Assembly: GCA_030706265.1 (NCBI GenBank)
Contig: JAUZOX010000024.1
Span: forward strand, 1-14,965
Length of the DNA: 14,965 bases
Source: Bacteroidota bacterium
Lineage (GTDB): Bacteria; Bacteroidota; Bacteroidia; Bacteroidales; Cfx3-03
Direction of reading: 5' to 3'
The position numbers were made by a program, and so were the translations under genes. Numbering within the stretch: position 1 is the first letter of the stretch; every line of letters begins with the position of its first letter. This document shows positions 14,032 to 14,965 of the stretch, one piece after another. Under the pieces are notes generated by a model. It saw only the letters and a program-made list of their open reading frames with translations, had not been told where the DNA came from and did no database searches.

Positions 14032-14965
14032 TTATTTTGACGTTCCCATCTCGCTTTGTCTTTGTTTATCTGCGGCCTGACGCATCTTTTCGGCATCCCA
14101 GTTAAGCAATTCACCGAGTTGTTGCGTGCTGAAATAGCTGAGTTCCTCTCTTGCAGGCAATGATGGAGCTAAGAGTGCAAAGCATTCCAGCATGGCTTCC
14201 TCGCTTAGTGAACATTTACTACCCAGCACTACCCCAAGATCCTTAACAAGTACGCAGTGAGGAGCGTTTGAGACCGCTTCGTCTACCAGTTGCATTTCAG
14301 ACTCTTCCAGTGCCGTCATAGTATGCCCCAGGAAAACCACATGATCGGGATAGAGTGCTCCCTCTTTGATCAAATTCAGTATGTTGGCATTTTGTCCAAG
14401 AAGATGAACCCTGGTGTTAACAGGCAGGCGACAACCTTCGGGGATAATCTTTTTCAGTACTTTTAATTTTTCGTCATCGATCAAAGTTGAGTTTAAAGGA
14501 GGTGGAAGAAGTCTCTTTTCAACTTCTTTCAGCAGCGTTTTGACGTCATCGACGGTATCGGCTGCAACTACCAATCCATGATTGGCCATCAGCAATACAT
14601 TGGTTTCCGGTTTCCCTTTGATGGTAGTCTGGATCAGTCGTGTCAGCGGTAGTCCGGGTCTGATGTAATCAATCCATGCCCATGCCAGGCCCTTAAGTCG
14701 TTCGGCAACCAGTTTATCGCCACCCTTGCGTACGACCCAGGAAAGGGAATTGATGGAATGTACATGCACTACTACTTTCTGTGGTAATACGGCATGCAAG
14801 GATGTTTCAATCGATGGCCTAAGGCCGTTGTTGGATATAATGCAGTCTGTAAAGTCATTACTGCCCTTTTGATAGGCATTCAAAACCTCTTTTAATCCAA
14901 GCTGTACGAAAATATCACGCTTCCGGGCATCTGCAAGCCATGTGCCTGAAGCCTTAATCCAGAAG
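14032..14965 (-). CDS. Class II aldolase, probable rhamnulose-1-phosphate aldolase (5' end cut)
   Basis: The gene runs off the right edge of the window; 310 C-terminal residues are visible and the frame stays open to base 14964 with no stop. A TTG at 14881-14883 could be read as a start, but the upstream codons continue a conserved segment (FWIKASGTWLADARKRDIF), so the true start is outside. Aldolase features are the KASGTWL loop, catalytic E53 in LRPSIETSLH, zinc ligands H67 and H69 in VVHVHSI, and H129 in ANHGLVVAA (visible-residue numbering). The C-terminal 150 residues form an extra domain ending LLNWDAEKMRQA, found in long class II sugar aldolases related to the RhaE part of RhaEW. No short-chain dehydrogenase follows; the gene stops 104 nt before rhaT. 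It is the best candidate for cleaving rhamnulose-1-phosphate to DHAP and L-lactaldehyde, though the exact substrate is inferred. Confidence 0.82.
   Translation of the reverse strand, partial: FWIKASGTWLADARKRDIFVQLGLKEVLNAYQKGSNDFTDCIISNNGLRPSIETSLHAVLPQKVVVHVHSINSLSWVVRKGGDKLVAERLKGLAWAWIDYIRPGLPLTRLIQTTIKGKPETNVLLMANHGLVVAADTVDDVKTLLKEVEKRLLPPPLNSTLIDDEKLKVLKKIIPEGCRLPVNTRVHLLGQNANILNLIKEGALYPDHVVFLGHTMTALEESEMQLVDEAVSNAPHCVLVKDLGVVLGSKCSLSEEAMLECFALLAPSLPAREELSYFSTQQLGELLNWDAEKMRQAADKQRQSEMGTSK

Noticed and set aside
14881..14883. TTG as the start of the class II aldolase at the right edge
   Set aside because: The frame is open upstream and encodes a conserved aldolase segment with the KASGTWL motif, so this is an internal leucine codon of a gene truncated by the window.
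14032..14965. RhaEW-type aldolase/short-chain dehydrogenase fusion
   Set aside because: The coding frame ends in a stop at 14032 after the aldolase C-terminal domain and no dehydrogenase Rossmann motif follows; the next gene is rhaT.
1..14965. tRNA, rRNA, integrase or transposase genes
   Set aside because: I saw no cloverleaf-like sequence, rRNA segment or recombinase motif anywhere in the window.

Overview
The window looks like a chromosomal segment from a Bacteroidota bacterium, probably class Bacteroidia; the genus is not determinable by eye. The reasons are moderate GC content, absence of clear Shine-Dalgarno sequences before most starts, a RhaT/RhaA/RhaB set beside periplasmic GH78 and GH2 glycoside hydrolases, and noncoding spacers rich in A/T and short decayed repeats. 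Every convincing gene lies on the minus strand, so transcription runs from the right end of the window to the left.

Right part (14965 to 10205): the core L-rhamnose catabolic genes. In transcription order these are a class II aldolase whose 5' end is outside the window, the L-rhamnose permease rhaT, L-rhamnose isomerase rhaA and an FGGY-family rhamnulokinase rhaB. rhaT, rhaA and rhaB are tightly packed, with gaps of 37 and 2 nt. Together they import L-rhamnose, isomerise it to L-rhamnulose, phosphorylate it and probably cleave L-rhamnulose-1-phosphate to dihydroxyacetone phosphate and L-lactaldehyde.

Middle (10204 to 2443): a 315-nt spacer with three related hairpin-forming repeat units, then a second class II aldolase. 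This protein is a tandem of an intact aldolase domain and a degenerate one that has lost all three zinc ligands and the catalytic glutamate. Next come two secreted glycoside hydrolases, a GH78 alpha-L-rhamnosidase and a GH2 beta-galactosidase-type enzyme. They would release rhamnose and a second sugar from plant or algal glycans for the cytoplasmic pathway. No SusC/SusD pair, rhamnose regulator or lactaldehyde dehydrogenase/reductase is visible; these may lie outside the window.

Left part (2442 to 1): a small VF530-type (DUF2132) putative DNA-binding protein overlaps by 8 nt an FAD-dependent CrtI/phytoene-desaturase-like oxidoreductase. This pair is probably its own unit, with an 18-bp operator-like palindrome upstream. 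The last 530 nt are noncoding and hold decayed direct, tandem and inverted repeats.

From rhaB leftwards, each of the four successive genes is followed by a strong inverted repeat, whereas rhaT-rhaA-rhaB has none between its genes. I see no clearly undescribed defence or mobile system. The most notable items are the half-dead double aldolase alongside a second, apparently intact aldolase, and the repeat-hairpin architecture of the spacers.
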